A stretch of 64,000 nucleotides of DNA from Thelonectria olida (Eukaryota > Ascomycota > Sordariomycetes > Hypocreales > Nectriaceae). Below the pieces are notes generated by a model that was not told the origin of the DNA, did not search any database, and worked only from the letters and a program-made list of their open reading frames with translations. Below, piece after piece: positions 47,212-59,319 of the stretch (position 1 is its first letter; each line of letters begins with the position of its first letter). The stretch covers positions 370,326 to 434,325 of the forward strand of contig JAGPYM010000031.1 of NCBI GenBank assembly GCA_020736575.1, in the 5' to 3' direction. A program made the position numbers and the translations under genes.

Positions 47212-47743
47212 TCATTTTGATGTGTTATTAGACAATACAGCAACGCAACGAATCTCAATGTCTGATCCGTACGGTAGGGCTTTAACTGCCACACACCTGA
47301 AATCACGGTTACTATCTGAGGCGTTGTCAAGGGGGATCGAAGACGTACGTTCGTGCGGGCATCAGATCTCCCCAGTAAGTCTTGTATACCGGGGACAATG
47401 CATCAACATCGTCAATGTCAACCAGGAATACGTTTACTTCGACGGCGTCCTCCACGCTCGATCCAGCCTTTTCGAGAACGGCTTTGAGGTTCTTCATGAT
47501 TTGATGCTGTAAACGTTAGTCTATCGAACTTGGAGGAATGCAGTGACAGGGGTTGAAGGGCGTTAGCCCCATGGGACTTACAAAACGGTCAGTCATGGTC
47601 CCCTCAACCATTTTCTTTGTCATTGGGTCGGCGCCCAGAACGCCCGAGACGAACACAAAGCCATTAGCAACGATGGCAGGCGTGTAAACGCCGGGTCGGA
47701 GGACAGGTGCGTCGTCGGTATAAACGCCAATTTTGTTAGACAT
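47212..47743 (-). CDS. RidA family enamine/imine deaminase
   Basis: Three exons, 47582..47743, 47349..47506 and 47212..47296, with introns of 75 and 52 nt, give 134 residues, the usual RidA size. The ATG at 47743 is the first in frame. Splicing restores the family order: GVYTPAIVANGFVFVSGVLG near the N-terminus, HQIMKNLKAVLEKAGSSVED in the middle, and ARTCVAVKALPYGSDIEIRC at the end, with the conserved Arg (PART) and Glu. RidA proteins hydrolyse reactive 2-aminoacrylate and related imines made by PLP dehydratases, in cytosol or mitochondrion. A PLP enzyme of that kind lies 6 kb away, so a shared pathway is likely. The gene sits just inside the normal-composition island, beside the RIP block, and looks intact. 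Confidence 0.88.
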
Positions 47744-48494
47744 TGTCGCCAATTACTCAATATATTGATAAATATTGTCTTCAGTCGTAAATCTTTGCAG
47801 TCTATAAGTTCTATAGCAGGAGGAAACATTCTCAAAGCTCGACAAAGTTGACTCTATATAAACGTCAGACAGACTTTCTGTAACGATGTCCTTAGGACCC
47901 ATTTTCTCTTAGTTGGTTGCAATTCTTTCCTGTACAGAGTAAGGCGTGGTTCCCAATGGGTGGTAATAAATAACGCAGAAGGTCGGGATGGGATGAGAAG
48001 AAAAACTGGATAGTCGCGTCGTTCTTGCACACTAAAAGTGGTAAAGGCCGTTCCGTCACCAAGAGTGGGCCCATGATTCGCCGATCAGTCGGTCGCTTGG
48101 GGTGAAAGAAAGCGCCCAGCATTGAAAATGGCGTATGCTATGTAAACGAACAATCAGGCACTCGGCCAAGATGGTGACTGGAGAGTAGTTGTAGCTATAC
48201 ACTACCAGGCGAGAAGCTAAATTCTCAAAGTGATGAGTTGAAGTACCTAGAAAATAACGGTTTACCAGATATGATGAAGGTTGGCGGTCGAGGGACACAA
48301 GCGGTGGTTTACTTTAGCAAGCTCCAACAAATCGGCGTCAACTACCTAAATCTTCGTCATCAGTATCATCAGTCCTTTTTTTTTTTTGGCCTCACCGTAC
48401 CCTCCCTAACTCAGTTTCCTGTTCAAATACTCCATTCTACTCGACAATGAGAATCTTCTACCAATGATCCACGGTGCCCAAGACAGAACCCAAC
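47744..48494. other. Divergent intergenic region
   Basis: About 750 bases between RidA (minus) and the dead Zn2Cys6 gene (plus), so the original promoters of both. A run of 11 T lies near 48376. No gene seen. Confidence 0.5.
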
Positions 48495-50496
48495 ATGTAC
48501 AAGAGAGCTTCCGCAGCGTCCAAAGAAAACAGCCATTGTTCGTACCCGGACTGGCTCCAAAGTGTGCGGGGAACGCAGGAAAAAGGTTACTTCTTGCCCC
48601 TAGCACCTTGAAGGGCCAAGACTGACGATTGACAGTGCGACGAAAAGCAGCCCGCTTGTAGCACGTGTGTGCGACTGGGAAAACGTTGCGAGAAATACGA
48701 GACGGGCTTCAATTTCAAGAACGAATCATTCGCTACAATTACAACTTCACATTCAGATGCTCAAAAACCTGGGGCCAAAGTTTAGAACCTAGAACTTCTC
48801 CAGATGAGTATCTTCGATGCTGCTTCCTGATGGGCCTTTAGACTTACCTCATGTTGACGACACGCGCCCTCCAATAACCGAATCGAATCTTTTCGCAGAG
48901 ATCGATGGTCCCGGTCCGACTCTCTTTTGTCCCACCATTAGAGCCGATTCTGCAACTTGAGGATTGCCCAACATATCCTCAAGCGCCAAAGTGAAGGCTT
49001 TGAGCCCGTTTCAACACGACTCTGCCCAACGATGGCTTTGCCCTCTGGGCTGGCGACTTTAATGACGCCGTGGTAGAGTCAGCAGGTGATCAGCCAAGCT
49101 GGCCGCAATTAACCCCAGAAATATATTCGAGAGTGCCACCGCCCGATGGCCACCGGAATCCTTCTCTAATCCAACAAGTTTTGCACACTCCGCTGTTTCT
49201 GGATCATGTCTCGCCAAACATGCTCGGGTCCAACGGGAGCTACGTCGTACGGATAACGGTATCCCTGCGTCACCCACCCACCCATCTCTACGCCTGAGGA
49301 CGAAGCAATAATCCCAACAAATCTTGTTGCTCACTAAATACCAAGAAGCCCAAATCTATTCCCAGCATCTGGTATACAGTTGTAATACATGGACTTGTGG
49401 GTTGACCAATGTCTGTCAGCACTGCTTCCCATTTTCCAAGACTTCCCAGTACTTAGGAATACGCCTCATGTCATCGCCGACCAATGATGGTTCTATCTGC
49501 TGGTCTCTTGAGTCGAATGTTGTCTCAGCAGAAATGCTTTGCAATTCCAAGCATCTCAGGATTGTGCTTTAGGCCGAACACTAGTCATGAAGTGAGTAGT
49601 CAAAAGTATTAGTACTCTGCACTGCGCAGGATATCCGACTAGGTGCAACAAAGCAATGACTCCCAATCAATTATCACACTTGGCATTCTTATTCTTTTCT
49701 GCTACTGGGAGTCTTCAACGGGCAACTTCCATGATTTTGCCATCCACTCGGGCGGAATTAGGAAGCTCATTCAGTCACAGGAAAACACATTCATTCAAAA
49801 GGGCTCTGCAGGACACAGGTTCATGGCTGCTTGGGTGTGAACACAGATGAACAACTGGTGGCGGCGCATGCATTTCAGGACTGTGAATTTCCAACGAAGG
49901 TAGGCTCCTGTCTCGATTAGGGCTGGGGTTGAGGCAATGTTGAATTTGACGGGCGATCGCAAGGCTTCGGCCTTGGTAATATTATGCAAGCCACTTCGCA
50001 TTCACTCTTCTACTGTGGTAGACTATTGGGAGTTGCAGGCATCCTTAGCTCCAGAAAAGGATGATGACCAACTGTCCAAAAGCCCGGCAGCAGACGCCGG
50101 CCCTCTAACGAATAACGATGCCTACTTCCACCCTTATCTCACTGATGAGGGCCCAGTCCAGGAAATTGAGCACTTGGCACAACGAAGGTATCATTACCTG
50201 ATCTTCCTATCACCTCTTTCCCTTCGGCAGAACATCCGGTGGCGTTGGGGAATAACAGCATCCACGCAGAACCTTTGCGCTTTCAGCCTCATGATGCGGC
50301 AATGAACTATGCGTACGACGCCACCGCAAGAATCTTTCAGTCTGCGGGTCTCCTGCGTGATTATGTTGGCAGTGCTATTGCTTCGGAACAAGAGGCAGAA
50401 CAGTGGATTTACATTCTTCTCCGCATCGCTGCTGGCATTGACTGGGAACATTGTATCATCGCGTCTTTTGATACATCTACTGGTCATACGAAGTAG
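48495..50496 (+). pseudogene. Dead Zn2Cys6 transcription factor, paralogue of the 55.5-kb gene
   Basis: Matches the intact regulator at 55525..57667 in pieces. The DNA-binding exon aligns after a one-frame shift: TRTGSKVCGERRKK, an intron at about 48586..48635 in the same position, then CDEKQPACSTCVRLGKRC. The first Cys of the cluster is Ser (GSKVC against GCRSC). A stop follows near 48783. Later blocks align in other frames: LFCYWESSTGNFHDFAIHSGGI (about 49700) against LFGYIESSMSNFQQFGSHSSGV, and PLRFQPHDAAMNYAYDATARI (about 50270-50330) against PLRFNSHNAAMNYAYYVVARI, ending with RIAAGIDW. Multiple frameshifts, stops and a lost zinc ligand make it non-functional. Base composition is normal, so decay is not by strong RIP. 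Confidence 0.82.
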
Positions 50497-51253
50497 CAGC
50501 AGCTTCATAAAAACCCAATTGTACAACTTGTAAATTACCATTGCGGTTGGCTTCCAATGACACCAAAACGACTCAGGTAATCTAACTCGATTTTGAGAGA
50601 AGATTAGTAACTGTCAATAAGGATAACAGGCGATGCAGAGATGATTGGCTCGGACTCGTGTACCGCATTGGGAATCACCGCAATTCTACATCTGACTTCA
50701 AGTCGTTGCTGAAGACTGAGGAATGACACAAGCAACACAAGATTCTGTGACTTTGACAATCATCCAGAGACGGCAAAGCCCACAAACCCCTTTGTTTGAC
50801 GACGTTATTGTCGCAACCGTAGACCCCAAGCAGTTAGCGTTTTATCACGCAATCCCGCTTCACATGGTAGACGTCTCGATAACTCGACAGATCTAGGTCG
50901 GTTCTGATATAAACCCTCGTCCTTGTCGGTCTTAAGCGCGATTCCATGGGGAAACGCCCCTCGTTGCCCCATGGGGAAGTGGGCCATAGTAAAAGATCTT
51001 GTTTTGCAATGAGACACGGTGTTTGATCAAGCATCCAAAAACGTATGGGCGGTCTGTTCTGGTGTAAGGTCGGAAGTACCTAGAACAGTTGGTTTCGGTG
51101 TGAAGAATAGAGCAGCTCTTTCGTATTAAAAGCACTAAAGACTCCTCTCGTCCATTCTTCTTTTTGCTTTAATTTCACCACCATCTTCATCAGTCTCTTG
51201 ACTTGCTCTTCATTTTTCTCCTCCTGCCGTTTTTCTCTTACGAAAGGTCGTTA
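50497..51253. other. Upstream region of the dead permease
   Basis: 757 bases. At 50944..50974 a perfect inverted repeat CCATGGGG ... CCCCATGG (15-base gap) lies about 280 bases before the permease ATG; it could be a regulator site. A CT-rich leader fills 51140-51250. No gene seen. Confidence 0.45.
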
Positions 51254-53149
51254 TGGCTCCCGACGAAGAAAAAGCCGAGGTTAAGTCCTTGGAAGATGTC
51301 CCCACTGCTGAAGTGGGTGAGCAGGAACTTAAGCGAGAGTTCAAGCCTCACCAGGTCTTTATGTTTGGAATTGCATGCGCCATTGGCACCTAACTAGTCA
51401 TTGGGACAGGAACATCTCTTGCTAGAGGTGTCCCTAGCTCTACGGTTATTTCATATATACTAGTAGGCATGGCAGTGTTCTAAGTTATGACGTCTCTCGC
51501 CGAGATGGCTGCATTTGTGCCGATGAACAAAGGATTCAGTGGCTATGCTGGCCGTATGGTAGATGCCGCCTTGGGGTAAGCCTTTACTTTTGTTTGGTGA
51601 GCTCGCAATATGACTGACGGGATGAATCTCAGGTTCGCTACGGGGTGGAATTACTTCTTAAAGTATATCGTCACAGCACCGACCAATCTGACCGCATCAG
51701 GCCTTGTCGTTCAGTATTGGAGGCCTGACCTGAATGTGGCCATCTGGATTACCATTTTTGGATTGGTTATAATTGCCTCAAATGTTTGCTACATACTATT
51801 CCAGTTACTAGGGCGATGAGTCGTTAACAATACGCCCAGCTCTTCCACGTCAAACATTTTGGCGAAATGCAATTTTGGTTCAGTTGTGCCAAAGTTATCA
51901 TCATGGCCGTCCTCATCATCGGTTGCGTCGTCATCGCCTTGGGCGGAGGTCCCAACCATCATCGAGTAGGCTTCGCGTATTGGGAGAATCCTGGCGCGTT
52001 TGCTGCATACCTCGTCGAAGGGAATAAAGGCCGATTTCTCGGTTGGTGGGCGGCCATGTGTAAGTCATGCTGGGCGTACGCTGGCACCGAGGTTGTGGGG
52101 ATGACATTTGGAGAAACTCCAAATCCTCGCAAGAACATCCCTCGTGCGGTAAAGCAGACGTTCTGGCGGATTTCCGTTTTCTATATCCTGAGCGTTCTAG
52201 TCCTTGGTATGGCCGTGCCGTACAACAATGACAAGCTTATCGGCGCAACGAAACAGGCGACTAGTGATGGTAGGCTGTCGATTCTGCCCTCGAATGGCGT
52301 GAAGGAAAGCTGACTTGTTGAAGCCGCATCTCCATTTGTGGTAGCGTTTAGTCTCGCCGGTGTCGAAGCCATGGGGGATTTTGTTAATGCCAGTCTGCTC
52401 ATTTTCACACTCAGCGCCTCAAGCTCAGGTATGTTCTTCATTTAGGGTGAAATAGACATTCTATTGACTGTATAGATATTTATTGCGCCTCCCGGTCACT
52501 TTACGGCTTGGCAAAAGACGGTCAGGCACCCAAGATCTTTGCGAAGGCGACAACCAACGGTGTCCCTGTGTACGCTACGATTGCCGCGTCTGTGTTCTGC
52601 GCTCTTGGCTATCTCAACGCAAGCAAAAGTGCATCGCAAGTGTTCGAGCATCTGGTTAGCGTTGTCACTGTATTTGCAGTACTGAATTGGATGGCTATAT
52701 TGATATCCTATCTTGGATTCCGCAGATCGATCAAGGCACAGGGCATTCCGGTCAAGAGTCTTCCTAATGTGGGGCCTCTCCAGCCATGGGGAGCTTATTA
52801 TGCCCTATTTCTCTCCTTACTTGTCACTGTTTTCAATGGTACAGCCCCTCCTCTGAGGCCATCCCAGCATGTCAGATGGAAACTGGAGACTAACGGTGAT
52901 GACGTAGGTTACGATGCCTTTATCCCTCACCTTAAACCTGCAGATTTCGTTCTAAAGTACATCGGAACGGTTATTTTTATAGCCAATTTCGCGTGGTGGA
53001 AAAGTGTCAATAAGACAGAGTTCTATAAACGAAACTTCGTGGATTTGTTTACGGGACGTCGGGAGTTTCAAGAACAGGAAACAGCGGATGATCAGCGATG
53101 GAACGAAAGCTGGTGGAAGACGCTTCAGAAGAAAGTCGTTAAACACTAA
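51254..53149 (+). pseudogene. Dead amino-acid permease (APC/YAT family)
   Basis: A plasma-membrane amino-acid permease with about 12 helices, now broken. Exons 51254..51575, 51633..51783, 51840..52269, 52324..52428 and 52476..53149 sum to 1682 bases, one short of a full frame. One base is missing at about 51301-51303, in the stretch coding the ...SLEDV/PTAEVG... tail. Two in-frame stops follow, TAA at about 51391 inside the first glycine motif (ACAIGT-stop-LVIGTGTSLARG) and TAA at about 51481 (VF-stop-VMTSLAEMAAF). The rest reads cleanly: FATGWNYFLKYI, AYAGTEVVGMTFGETPNPRKNIPRAV, SRSLYGLAKDGQAPKIF. The intact remainder means loss was recent. The donor of intron 2 (GTTTGC) is poor. Substrate class is amino acids by family. 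Confidence 0.85.
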
Positions 53150-53491
53150 GTTCTGGGATTTATAAGCTTGCATACTGGATATTATCTTGGTGTTTAGTAA
53201 TACTGCGAAATCGAGAACGGCCTCTAGTAACTGCATTCTAGCTATTCAGTCCAAGATGCTATTTGTATTAAAGATAGAGTAGAAAGAAGGGAATTCCCAA
53301 ATGCCTCTTAGATTGGCGAGGATTTCTAGTCTATAGTGCTCCTAGGCCAAGTACGTCTTGTGTCACAGCCGCAAGGATATAGGCCCTGGCCGTAACAATA
53401 ATAAAAAGTCCAAGAATAGAAATTCCTAAGGCCCTATTAAAGATAGCAGAGCGACCTGTATAAGTAATATTCTTCCCTGAAGCTAGTAGGC
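53150..53491. other. Convergent intergenic region
   Basis: 342 bases between the permease relic and the PLP enzyme, holding 3' ends. AATAATAAAAAG and similar stretches near 53395 may serve polyadenylation. Nothing else seen. Confidence 0.5.
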
Positions 53492-55008
53492 TTACCATCC
53501 GAAAGCCCGTTGCCAGACATCCATGATTTGAGTTGAGCCAGACTCCCGAGAAGAGTCAATCACAAAATACGAATTATACATTGCTCCTGTAACGCAAGCA
53601 TGATTTGGGTAGATTCGGACACTTTGACCGACTTCAAGCGGGATGGCAGGCAAGCATGTCGACTCGTCATCGCCGAATGTTGTCTCCCAGGCTAAGATGG
53701 CATGTTCCTGGCTGATCCTCTCGACGATTAAGCGACGCCCTAATTCGACGTTACTAGGACTGTCCTGTTGGCTCACTACACCCCACCCACGGTAACTCTG
53801 GCAAGGCTCTCTTCCCAGCCCCAAGGTGCCAGCAGCAACGAGCGCCTCTGGCTGATGTCGTTCGCCATCGTTGTAAACACTGACAACTTCGGCAATAACC
53901 GACAAGGCGATCTCGTTCTCGAAGTTACCAAGCGAGATTCTAGAGTTAGTCGCCATCTGTTGCAGGTCCAATACTGCATAAACGCCTGCGTGAAGCTCAA
54001 GCTTCGTTCTGATTCCATACATCTCCCCCAAAGAGACCTCTTTGATCGTTTGTAACAACTCTGTGGCCGATCCATGTGCTAGCTCAGCACTTTCAGTGAA
54101 GTTCTCAATCGAGGTCACCTGAGGAGATGCTCCGACGCTGAGGACAATCTCTTTTTTGTGCATCAAGTGTTCATAAGATTTGTGCAGTGCATCAACACAG
54201 CCGTGTATCTCGCCAGCTAAACTGTTCATAGCCTGCTGGGGAGTCAAGCCTTGGTAGCTAAGGCTGCTGTGCGAATACAACCCTATTAAGTAGGCCTGGC
54301 TGTTGGCCTCCAGCGTTGAGACTTGCTCCACCAGACCATTCTTATTGAGAGCTGAGGGAGGAAGGCCGGCGCGGTGGTAACCGGTGTCGACCTTAAGGAA
54401 GACTCCGCCGGGAAATCCAGCCAATACATGAAAGCGGCATAAAGCACCCAACTGCGATGGATGGTCTATCATGAAAGCGAGACTACCCGGTCCGAGTTGA
54501 CGCCCAAGAGCGGCTATGCGAGGAATTTGAGATTGCGGAAGAGGAATGCCGTAGAGAATATTGACTTGGCATCCATTGATTTGAAGTTCCTTTAGCAATG
54601 GGAACAAATGTTCGAGTTCCGCAACTGTTGAGACGACTAGCCTGGCATCTTTTGGGTTCTCCCCAATTTGTAATTTCGCTATTTCGACGGTCTGCATCAT
54701 ACGGTTAAACGGGAATTTCATGTTATGAGTGCTTGCTCTAGGATATGGGTCACCTTGTGAGTTTTGACGTGGGCTCTGAAATCGACACCCAAATGCCGTA
54801 CCGCCTTCAGCATGGAGCTGCAATGTTTGCGGACTATTGCAGCGTCCAGAATGGCAGCTGGTTTAGGGATATCCGAGATACTTTCGCCGACATAGTCTTG
54901 ACAAAGGCGGTCATGGCGAGTTGTAAATTGTCTCGAATTCGTCATACTTTTGATCGGGATATCGTAATTGTGTTCGTCGAGAACTTTGACGGGGCTGATT
55001 TGAGCCAT
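53492..55008 (-). CDS. D-serine dehydratase / D-threonine aldolase-like PLP enzyme
   Basis: Exons 54754..55008 and 53492..54691, intron of 62 nt (GTGACC donor, ATGCAG acceptor), 484 residues from the ATG at 55008. Fold-type III (alanine-racemase-like) PLP enzyme: the exon 1 end RAHVKTHK carries the lysine expected to bind PLP (about Lys82), PGGVFLKVDTGYHRAGL is the second family motif, and the C-terminal PNHACVTGAM supplies the His and Cys known to bind zinc in eukaryotic D-serine dehydratase. The reaction is either D-serine to pyruvate and ammonia, or D-threonine (or another beta-hydroxy-D-amino acid) to glycine and aldehyde; sequence alone does not decide. RidA, a nitrilase-type amidase and a permease relic nearby fit amino-acid catabolism. 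It is divergent from the intact regulator, with 516 bases between starts. No breaks seen. Confidence 0.86.
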
Positions 55009-55524
55009 GCAGACAGCCGTTTTATGATTCAATGCGAGCAACGTTAGACGGTTTGGCCTGATGTGGCATCCGCTATATTGTCGACTGCCTGGCTGTGCCC
55101 TGTCGCTTGTGTACTACCATTTCTGGCCTGGAAGAGTGGGTTGGGGGTGCTTCGTTCAAGAGTGTGTTGTAAGGTTATTCGTGGAGCAGAGAATAATCAT
55201 CTTTGAAGCCTGGGTACATCGTGGGTCTCTGTGTACGAAAGAGTTACCCAGGTATGAAATGGATGAAGAGTTGGTGTGTAAGCGAAGTCAAACTTGGAGC
55301 CGTGGCTCGTTCCACTCGTCGTTCCGGCACACCAGAAGCGGCATAGCGGCTCAGAAGGACTACGGCAGTCGATGATCTCATCATCACCCCCGTACGATGA
55401 GTTTTGCGAGAAAGCTCTAGAAACCCCTCACGATGCCACTCGACTGTCCAAGATTACAGAACGAGCACAAACGCCTTTCATCATCGCCCTTCATCATCTG
55501 TGCTTTCGCGCTTTTTTGCCTAAC
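55009..55524. other. Divergent promoter, PLP enzyme and Zn2Cys6 regulator
   Basis: 516 bases shared by two divergent genes. This arrangement suits regulation of the enzyme by the neighbouring regulator. CGG/CCG half-sites are present but no clear paired site stands out. Confidence 0.5.
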
Positions 55525-57667
55525 ATGTACGGGCCTGCTCCACCTCGTCGCCAAAAGACACACATTACCCGCTCGCGCACAGGATGCCGCAGTTGTCGAG
55601 AGCGACGGAAGAAGGTTGGTAGCGCCAATTTCTGATACCATTTCTAGACGAGATTTGCTGATAATGCTACAGTGTGACGAGAAGAAGCCTGCTTGTACCT
55701 CTTGTGTGAGGCTGGGCAGGCGCTGCGAACCGCTGACGAACAAGCTTGCATTCCGAGCAGTAGAATTCGTATCGACTGGATCAGGGTCGCGTCCTGGCTC
55801 TCAGCCTCATGATCCTTGCTCAGGCACGTCAAATCACTCGGCTTCATCCCCCAGCCAAAATTACACCATTCCCGAAAAAGAGGCTCGTCGCACTGAAAAC
55901 GAAACTGAAGACCTGGAGGGTTTGGGTTTCCAGGATCCCAACCCAGACGGTGGGCCGAGTTCGAACAAGTTGATGGACGACACCAACTCTCTTCCATCGT
56001 CTTCACCTATCCATCTGCAAGATGATCTCATCAATGTGGACTGGTCCTTTCTCAACACTGGATCGATTCACCAAGCATCAACACAGGGCCATAAAGCAGA
56101 CATGATGGCCATTGACTTGAATCAATTGACGGTGCCGTCCCCGATGTTGCATCCACCGACTACATTAGTAGACTGCCGTCAAGCGGCCTCTTCGGTCTCA
56201 ATTCCCGGCGATACGTACCTACCAATGAAGACCATGCGCGAGTCTGGTCAGAGAAGCTTTTATCTTCATGTTTGGGAAGCGACTTGTAGCCCGGCGCTTC
56301 ATTCGGCCTTCTGTCAGCTAGGCAAATCCCAACACCTGCCTTCAGTTCTCACAGACGCAATTATGTCTCTCTCGGCATGCCACATTAGCCGCATGCTGCC
56401 TCAAAGGAAGTCATTTGATCCTTCAGGGACACCCGGCTTATCATTCAGGCCTCATCTCGGTCATCAAACCGTGAGTCAAGAACTATATGGCTCTGCGATG
56501 CTCAGTCTAGCGAAATGGTGCGAGTTTGATGACGACGCTAGCTTCAACATTGTCTTGGCCGCCATGACTCTCTTTGGATACATAGAATCCTCGATGAGCA
56601 ACTTCCAACAGTTTGGCTCGCATTCCAGCGGGGTTGAAAGGCTCTTGATGTCTGCCACAAGCCACATGGCCAGACCGAACCGGTTGGCAGCTGAACTTCT
56701 CGCAGGCTGGATGCAAGCTAAAGCACACAACTGGTGGCTTCGGTTTCATTTCAGCACACCTTCTTTTCATCGCAGTAGTCATTCTCTAGTATACCAGCTG
56801 TGGCTTTTGCCATTGCTTGGCATGGTCGATAGTCCTCAGGCATTGGTCTTGTCAAGTCTATGTGAGTGCTACCGACTCAATTCTCAAACCTTTATTACTC
56901 AATGGGAGGAGAGCAACAAGATAAGTGCTTCTTCGGGAGGTGGTGTGCGATTTCAGCTGGCCGATGATGGCGAATCGCATGGGCTGCCTGATGTGAATGG
57001 ATTGTCCCCTGCAGCTCAGCTGTTGGATGTCCAACGAAAAAGTCTTAACGATTGGCATGCTCATTTGCCTCTTTCAAATCTCCCGATCGAGGCGTTTTCG
57101 GAAGCTCCGAGCCATCACTTGCCACTTGATAACACCTTCAAGGTCCAACCCTTGCGGTTCAATTCACATAACGCAGCCATGAACTATGCGTACTATGTTG
57201 TCGCCCGTATCATGCTCTGCACTGACTTCTTGGAGAGCTCCCAAACCAGTCAGAAAATAGACTCGTGGTCATTTCTACTAACGAGGATCGCAGCTGGGCT
57301 GGATTGGCGGGATTGCATAAACCTCAACACGTACACTGTTGGGTTTTCTGGCTTATTGCTGGCTTGTGCTCTCCGGTCGCGTAATATCCAGATTAGTCTG
57401 TGGATGCAAGACTGGCTCGAGCAGCAATACACCGCTAGTTGCCTGGAGGAAGGGAGCTTCCCAATCGTGCAAATTCTCCAGGTGTTGCGTGCTATCAACA
57501 GGGAACGACGAGAGGGCCGCGATGTATTTGCTATCTTCCAGTCTGTCGACGATGAAGGCGGCATAGGCAAATATGATTCCTACAATAGTCAACACATTAG
57601 CTCGGTTCTGGTGTATGGAAGATGTCGACAAACGGACGAGTGGTTCTCGCGTCATATATCTCTTTAA
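55525..57667 (+). CDS. Zn2Cys6 fungal transcription factor
   Basis: Exons 55525..55614 and 55673..57667, intron of 58 nt (GTTGGT donor, CTACAG acceptor), 694 residues. The intron splits the binuclear zinc cluster between its second and third Cys: C21-x2-C24-x6-C31-x6-C38-x2-C41-x6-C48, a perfect Zn2Cys6 pattern with basic residues between. The ATG at 55525 puts the cluster near the N-terminus as usual. A Ser/acid-rich linker (60-200) follows, then a helical fungal-specific regulatory domain (about 230-640; LFGYIESSMSNFQQFGSHSSG, then NAAMNYAYYVVARI). The type recalls regulators of amino-acid and secondary metabolism next to their targets, here the divergent PLP enzyme. Its broken paralogue lies at 48.5-50.5 kb, divergent from RidA in the same way. 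Confidence 0.88.
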
Positions 57668-57953
57668 TATAGTACCATAAAGCATGCGAAGCTGAAAGCC
57701 TTGATGGCAGAGAGTGGGTTCAATGGCAATATAAGTAGTGAACATCAGCCCCCAATCTAACTGAAGAGTCGGTCTACATGGATGATAAAGCAAGCGGTGG
57801 AGATAAATGAGGAAGGATATTAAGTCAGCTAGTCATAAGGGCTTGGCGCATGAATGAGGATGTTCCATTTTACTACCTAGGGTGTCGCGTCCGTTGTTCG
57901 AAAGGATTGATTCCCTACGATATTGTTCCCTTGCCTCTCCCTGCAGGGCAAGG

Positions 57954-58926
57954 TTACTCTGCTAGTGCAGGTTTCTCATATCCTTTACTCACATCGGGAT
58001 AAAGGTCAAACCTTCTTTGCGTGGTCAAGGGAATCTGCTGACGGCTCTCTTGAATCGCGTCATCGCATAGATCTGCATAAACGATCGCGTCGTCTCGAGA
58101 AGCGGTGGCCATTATTTGTCCAGAAGGATCCACAATCATACTATGGCCCCAGGCTGGATAGGCGGACGAGGATTCGAAAGCTTGTGAACACATTGCAACG
58201 AAGACCTGATTGTCTAGAGCCCTGGAACGACTGAGAAGTTCCCAGTGCAATGGACCTGTCGTGTGGTTGAAGGCAGAGGGATAGATCAAGGCAAATGCCC
58301 CTTGTCGAGCTGCAATGCTTGCGGGCTCTGGGAATCGAACGTCGAAACATATGCCAAGTCCAATTTTGCCATAGTCCCCCAGTTCAACGATGGTGATCGC
58401 GTTTCCAGGTGTTAGAACGTCTGACTCGCGGAACCTCATTGCTGGAAAGTCCACGTTAAAGAGATGCGCTTTCCGATGGAAGTCTAGGAGGACTCCTTGC
58501 GGAGAGAAGACAAGACAAGTATTGAAGATGTTCTGACTGTTGCTTTCGAGTTCCGGGATGCTTCCACCAACGAGAAAGACTCCGGCTTCACGAGCCATTT
58601 GTGACAGAGCATCGAATGTTGGGGATGCATCCTCTGAAACTGAATTTGGGCTTAGAACCTCTGCATACTGGCGAAATGCAGAAGTAGCATATGGAGAGTT
58701 GAAGCATTCCGGGAGAACAACAATGCGGGCACCGTTTCTCGCAGCTGTAAATACTCCATCGCGGGCAAGTTGGATGTTTGCTGATTTGTCTGGGCCTAAA
58801 GAGGTCATGAGGTCTTGGCCCATCGGACTTGAGTGATACTGAGGACTCACCACTAGCAAATTGAATGCAGGCAATCCTAACAGGGCTGCGCAGGGTTTTG
58901 GGTGTCTGCAATATTGGACAGTTCAT
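57954..58926 (-). CDS. Nitrilase-superfamily amidase (omega-amidase/NIT2-like)
   Basis: Exons 58851..58926 and 57954..58795, intron of 55 nt (GTGAGT donor, TTTAG acceptor), 305 residues, typical of the family. The catalytic triad is visible: Glu55 (VLPECFNSPY), Lys134 (FHRKAHLF) and Cys175 (GICFDVRFPE). The sequence between (SIPELESNSQNIFNTCLVF, LFNVDFPAMRF) matches the omega-amidase branch, which hydrolyses alpha-ketoglutaramate and alpha-ketosuccinamate to free ammonia and the keto acid; other carbon-nitrogen hydrolases of this superfamily are possible. Cytosolic or mitochondrial. The gene converges with the regulator, with 286 bases between their stops. It looks intact. Confidence 0.88.
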
Positions 58927-59319
58927 TGAAACGAGCGGTCTCCAAGCTTGTTCTCAAGGTATTGAAGGTAGCTATAGCTACGCTGGAGTGAGGTGGACAA
59001 CTACACTTCTTTAACTTGTGGGAAGCTGGGTCGCCAAATATTAGCAATTCTCCCTTGAGAAAATTAGTTATTACCAAGAGGACATATACCCCCTATTCCC
59101 TATTGCGGCAACCAAACCCCATCCCTGGCTTTATCCCGGCTATTCCAATTTTTATCACGTAAGAAAAAGGTCCATAGTTGCTGATTAGCTACTCTGGTCT
59201 ATAACCGCCCCCTCTTACTGCCTTGCATCGCATAATTATAGTTTGGTAAGCTGATCCAACCTAGTGGAGCTTTTCGGACCCGTGGACCGTATAGGGAAGT
59301 GTAACACCCAGTCTCCTCT
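58927..59319. other. Intergenic: nitrilase promoter
   Basis: 393 bases upstream of the nitrilase-like gene. No motif or gene recognised. Confidence 0.45.

Noticed and set aside
47060..47512. 150-codon plus-strand frame beside the RIP block
   Set aside because: It is antisense to the three RidA exons, whose spliced minus-strand product matches the family throughout.
55433..55672. Extension of the Zn2Cys6 frame upstream of 55673
   Set aside because: The real N-terminus is in another frame and joins by an intron that completes the zinc cluster; the extension would delete two zinc-binding Cys.
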